From Bacteriovoracaceae bacterium UBA6153 (GTDB lineage: Bacteria; Bdellovibrionota; Bacteriovoracia; Bacteriovoracales; Bacteriovoracaceae), in NCBI GenBank assembly GCA_002428265.1, contig DIUR01000012.1:297756-361755 (forward strand): 64,000 nt of DNA. The letters are read 5' to 3'. This document shows, in pieces, positions 61,314 to 64,000 of this stretch. The first letter of the stretch is position 1; each line of letters begins with the position of its first letter. Made by a program: the position numbers and the translations under genes. The notes beneath the pieces were generated by a model, which saw nothing but the letters and a program-made list of their open reading frames with translations, searched no databases and had not been told where the DNA came from.

Positions 61314-62102
61314 TTATTTCTCTAGAGAATCTTTTAAATCACCAGAAATTGTCCAACAGAAAACGTCATAGACACTATTATTCAATTCAGTTGCTTCTCG
61401 CTTTAAATCTGTTAAATCTTTAAATGCCTTTGCAATGTTCATATCCAAGTCTAAAGCTATTTCAAAATCATTATTAATATTTTTAGAGGATTTTATATTC
61501 ATTATCAAAGTCTTGGCATTCTCATTAAAAACATATCTATTTTCAGCTGACACAAATGAAGAGTTTTTCACATTCCCATTTCGCAAAATGCCAAAAAAGT
61601 TTTCGTTAAATCCTTGTCCCTGATATATTTGATCAGAAGACTGCACCGTCAAGCGATTTACTTTTCTAATTCCAATCCAATTTATATCAAGTTTAATTTT
61701 TGCATACATCTCTAAAATACTTATGAGACTTTCATAATGATTTAAAAAACTCTCAAAGCTTACATATTCTTTTGAGTGTAAAACCAACTTATCTGAAAAA
61801 AGGGTTGCGATCAAAGATGAGGTTGAGTTTTGAAATATTAAACCAGTTATCACCGAAGTGCTTTGTGCTACTTGCTCAGCAACTTTCGGAGCCTTTTCAT
61901 CTTTGATTGGTGGAAAATTAATGCTGAAAGTATTCAGGAAATTTATTGTTGCATGCCCAATTGATTCTAAATGAGGATCTAGTTTGGTTTTCAACTCTTC
62001 CCAGTTTGTTGTTATAGCTGAATTAAAACGTGCCTCAAAAAAAGCATCAGTAATAAAATGCTGTTTAAAGGGTTTTCTGGTTTGGTGAGGAATGTTAAGC
62101 AC
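61314..62102 (-). CDS. TIGR04255-like protein, first gene of the cassette
   Basis: 262 residues, GTG start with AAAGGA upstream. The layout resembles TIGR04255: an early DAFFEARF, a central YVSFESFLNHYESLISIL, then INWIGIRKVNRLTV corresponding to the family's R-GLRY-N pattern, and a long helical end. Function of the family is unknown. First of three same-strand genes. Assignment is from memory of the pattern, not a search. Confidence 0.6.
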   Translation of the reverse strand: MLNIPHQTRKPFKQHFITDAFFEARFNSAITTNWEELKTKLDPHLESIGHATINFLNTFSINFPPIKDEKAPKVAEQVAQSTSVITGLIFQNSTSSLIATLFSDKLVLHSKEYVSFESFLNHYESLISILEMYAKIKLDINWIGIRKVNRLTVQSSDQIYQGQGFNENFFGILRNGNVKNSSFVSAENRYVFNENAKTLIMNIKSSKNINNDFEIALDLDMNIAKAFKDLTDLKREATELNNSVYDVFCWTISGDLKDSLEK

Positions 62103-62412
62103 TTTTAACGTCCTTTTGAGGTTTGACCTCTATTAAGATTGTATTCTGTTGTTTTTTAATAATCAAAGAGGATTTTATTCCTCTACAAACATAAATATGG
62201 TTACAAAAACCTAAAAAGCAATAGCTCCGCTCACTCTTAATGTACATCTGCTATATCGCGAGCCGATAAGTCATTGAAATCAAACAAGCGTTTCTCAATT
62301 TGTAACAAATAAATGTATTAAATAATGTTATATTAGATTGATCATATTGAGCAAGACAGTATTAAGGACTTAAGTACTTTTGTATTATTTTTATAAATCT
62401 CACTGTCACGAC
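62103..62412. other. Intergenic region with small hairpins
   Basis: 310 bp between the cassette and the phage-like gene. AGAGGA/TCCTCT (62167-62184) and a nearby GAGGTTTGACCTC are short dyads. No gene recognised; it should hold the cassette promoter. Confidence 0.35.
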
Positions 62413-62799
62413 CTAAATCGAGAGATGTGGATACTTGTTTAAAAACTCTTCTAACTTCTTTTCTTTTTCTTCTAGTTCTTTTAGTCTTTGCATCTCTTTT
62501 CTTCCTCCAACCTTTTGGAGAATAATTTTGGTTACCCTACTTTCTTGCTCTTCCGGTGAAACAAATGCAATTGCCTTCTTCTTAGGATAAACAAAGTCCA
62601 TAAGTCTCAGCATAACCTGAGCCCTTTCGATGGGCTTCAAGCTCTCGCAACATTTCAAGATCTCCAAAGGAAGATTGGTATTTTCAATATCTAGCAGAGA
62701 CTCAACAACTGTTGATTTCTTATTAGGTGTCCCTTTTTCCCGACCACCGAGTCTTCCTAATCCATCCTCAGAATTTCTTCCCACACTGCCTCCCAGCAA
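62413..62799 (-). CDS. Phage-like small protein with GREKGTPNK motif
   Basis: 128 residues. Near the N-terminus GGREKGTPNKKST matches the GRxKGxPNK pattern of many prophage-associated proteins. The rest is helical and charged, ending in a coiled coil (LKELEEKEKKLEEFLNK). The start is unsure: a TTG gives this length, a GTG at 62784 is the alternative. Not identified further. Confidence 0.55.
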   Translation of the reverse strand: MLGGSVGRNSEDGLGRLGGREKGTPNKKSTVVESLLDIENTNLPLEILKCCESLKPIERAQVMLRLMDFVYPKKKAIAFVSPEEQESRVTKIILQKVGGRKEMQRLKELEEKEKKLEEFLNKYPHLSI

Positions 62800-62929
62800 T
62801 TTCTAGAATAGCTATATTTTACTACTTTAGTAATAAAGCTCAATCCATTTAATAGAACTAGAACAACAGGCAACAGTTAAACATTGTAGAATATAAAAGA
62901 ATTATGATATTTCAGATTCAGACTACAAT

Positions 62930-63763
62930 ATGAAAAATAACTACTCTGAAAATCACGAATCAATCTTTAATACCCATTACATTGAGGCTTTGCGAACTTA
63001 TCCAGACCATCGAACAATCGTGTTAAAAAGACTTCTCAAAAACAAACTACTAAAAAAAAATTGGATTACCCTACTAAAACACGAAAAAAATTTCTTATCG
63101 AGAAATGCACTTCAATATCAAGAGAATATTTCAATTGCACGAATCCAAATAAAAAAGGCATCTCTTCAAGGAGAGGATGACCCTATACCAGACATCATCA
63201 ATCGTACTTTTCCTGAATCAGTCGCCATACAGTTATTAATGGAATACAGTCTATGTGCTTATGACGAAGCCATTTATCGTTTTCACCATAGCACCCCTAA
63301 GTCGCAACCTCCAATCAAAGGGCTCAAAGAGTTGCATAGAACTGTGGAATATTCATATGAAATAGAAAAACTGCTCTCCACCTTATCGGTTTCAGAGCTC
63401 AGTGAAAGCAATATTTTTCAAGCCCTTTGGGAATCGAATTCAAGTGGAATTAACAAAACTGGAGTCGAAAAATTTAATGATATTAAGAATTTTTTTTCTG
63501 AATATGCTAAAGCTACTAATCAAATCATAAACATACTTCAACAAGTAACTGGCCATATTCCTGTCCCAATCCCAATGAGCAGTAATAAGAAAATCTATCC
63601 TACCAGAGGACGCGATTATTTTATAAAATTACTTTCTATAATCATGTACACATTATTTGATAAGCCAAATGATCGAATTGTTGCAGAAATCGCTAATTCA
63701 ATTTTTATAATTAATTCTGCAAGTGAAGATACTGTGACAAAATTAAGACTATCCGCCCAATAA
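62930..63763 (+). CDS. Hypothetical helical protein
   Basis: 277 residues, no signal peptide. Mostly helical, rich in Lys, Asn and Ile, AT-rich codons. No motif recognised. It stands alone between the phage-like gene and the excisionase-like ORF. Confidence 0.6.
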   Translation: MKNNYSENHESIFNTHYIEALRTYPDHRTIVLKRLLKNKLLKKNWITLLKHEKNFLSRNALQYQENISIARIQIKKASLQGEDDPIPDIINRTFPESVAIQLLMEYSLCAYDEAIYRFHHSTPKSQPPIKGLKELHRTVEYSYEIEKLLSTLSVSELSESNIFQALWESNSSGINKTGVEKFNDIKNFFSEYAKATNQIINILQQVTGHIPVPIPMSSNKKIYPTRGRDYFIKLLSIIMYTLFDKPNDRIVAEIANSIFIINSASEDTVTKLRLSAQ

Positions 63764-63871
63764 ACTCCTGAACATCTGTCTCATAAAAATATTTATATCT
63801 TCAGTAAATTTCTAAAAAGTACATGCTAGCTTTTAAGAACTCTCCTTAACTATTTTACATAGAGGTATTTT

Positions 63872-63997
63872 ATGACAGACAAAAAGCTATTGACCCCTGA
63901 AGAAGTTTGTAACGTATTAGGCATCAAAATGTCTAAATTTAGAAGTGCTATTTTTAAAAATCAAATCCCTTACATCGGAATTTTTTTGGATTGTTGA
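63872..63997 (+). pseudogene. Excisionase-like helix-turn-helix ORF, apparently truncated
   Basis: 41 codons: MTDKKLLTPEEVCNVLGIK then SKFRSAIFKNQIPYIGI, the pattern of MerR-type excisionase/HTH_17 domains, which normally run on for another 20-30 residues after IPYIxI. Here a T7 run is followed by an early TGA three codons before the window ends. A frameshift in the T-run would reopen the frame. The window edge prevents a firm call. AGAGGT upstream is the ribosome site. Confidence 0.45.
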
Positions 63998-64000
63998 CCA

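Noticed and set aside
1..64000. CRISPR arrays, tRNA and rRNA genes
   Set aside because: No regularly spaced repeat array, cloverleaf or rRNA stretch was noticed on reading; a covariance-model scan would be decisive.

Overview
The window is AT-rich, gene-dense chromosomal DNA from a Gram-negative bacterium. Most predicted exported proteins are lipoproteins, Sec-signal proteins or outer-membrane barrels. The many secreted orphans, the archaic chaperone-usher pilus and above all a phosphonate/phosphonolipid-type gene set fit a predatory Bdellovibrionota, best of all the Bacteriovorax/Peredibacter side. That placement is inference from content; no rRNA or tRNA gene was recognised in the window.

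Layout. 0.1-2.4 kb: an operon of a tandem-haem lipoprotein, a YceI protein and a haem-tagged outer-membrane protein. 2.4-6.5 kb: secreted orphans, a phosphatase, hemJ and msrB. 6.5-11.9 kb: a TetR-TolC-RND efflux operon with a two-site operator and no adaptor gene. 12.3-15.4 kb: methionine salvage (mtnB-mtnD-mtnC) with a divergent KAT/YbdL-type aminotransferase that probably does the MtnE step. 16.8-20.7 kb: a small polysaccharide locus (Wzz-like protein, SLBB protein, O-antigen ligase) plus a 29-residue membrane peptide. 20.7-21.8 kb: phnW. 22-24.1 kb: a four-gene YtkA-like/CPC-thioredoxin/outer-membrane operon. 24.7-26.4 kb: a PQQ-dehydrogenase-like propeller fused to cytochrome c.

26.4-32.9 kb, minus strand, is the highlight. 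Seven overlapping or tightly packed genes run Fe(II)/2OG dioxygenase, nucleotidyltransferase, CDP-alcohol phosphatidyltransferase, LysE-type transporter, PEP mutase fused to a nucleotidyltransferase domain, GNAT acetyltransferase, phosphonopyruvate decarboxylase. With phnW 4.6 kb away they can make 2-aminoethylphosphonate (AEP), activate it with CMP and put it on a lipid. The dioxygenase suggests a hydroxylated head group such as 1-hydroxy-2-AEP.

33-45 kb is mostly housekeeping: ABC-F ATPase, typA, a response regulator, murG, a DEAD-box helicase and trpS with a possible Shine-Dalgarno-masking leader. 45.4-52.8 kb is an archaic chaperone-usher pilus operon ending in a 601-residue secreted protein, with an attenuator-like hairpin after the first pilin gene. 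53-58 kb holds a MarR regulator, a CorA transporter and three secreted orphans. From 58.4 kb to the end the content looks accessory: a long inverted repeat, an XRE-lipoprotein pair, a three-gene cassette resembling the TIGR04255 neighbourhood, a phage-like small gene and a broken excisionase-like ORF at the edge.
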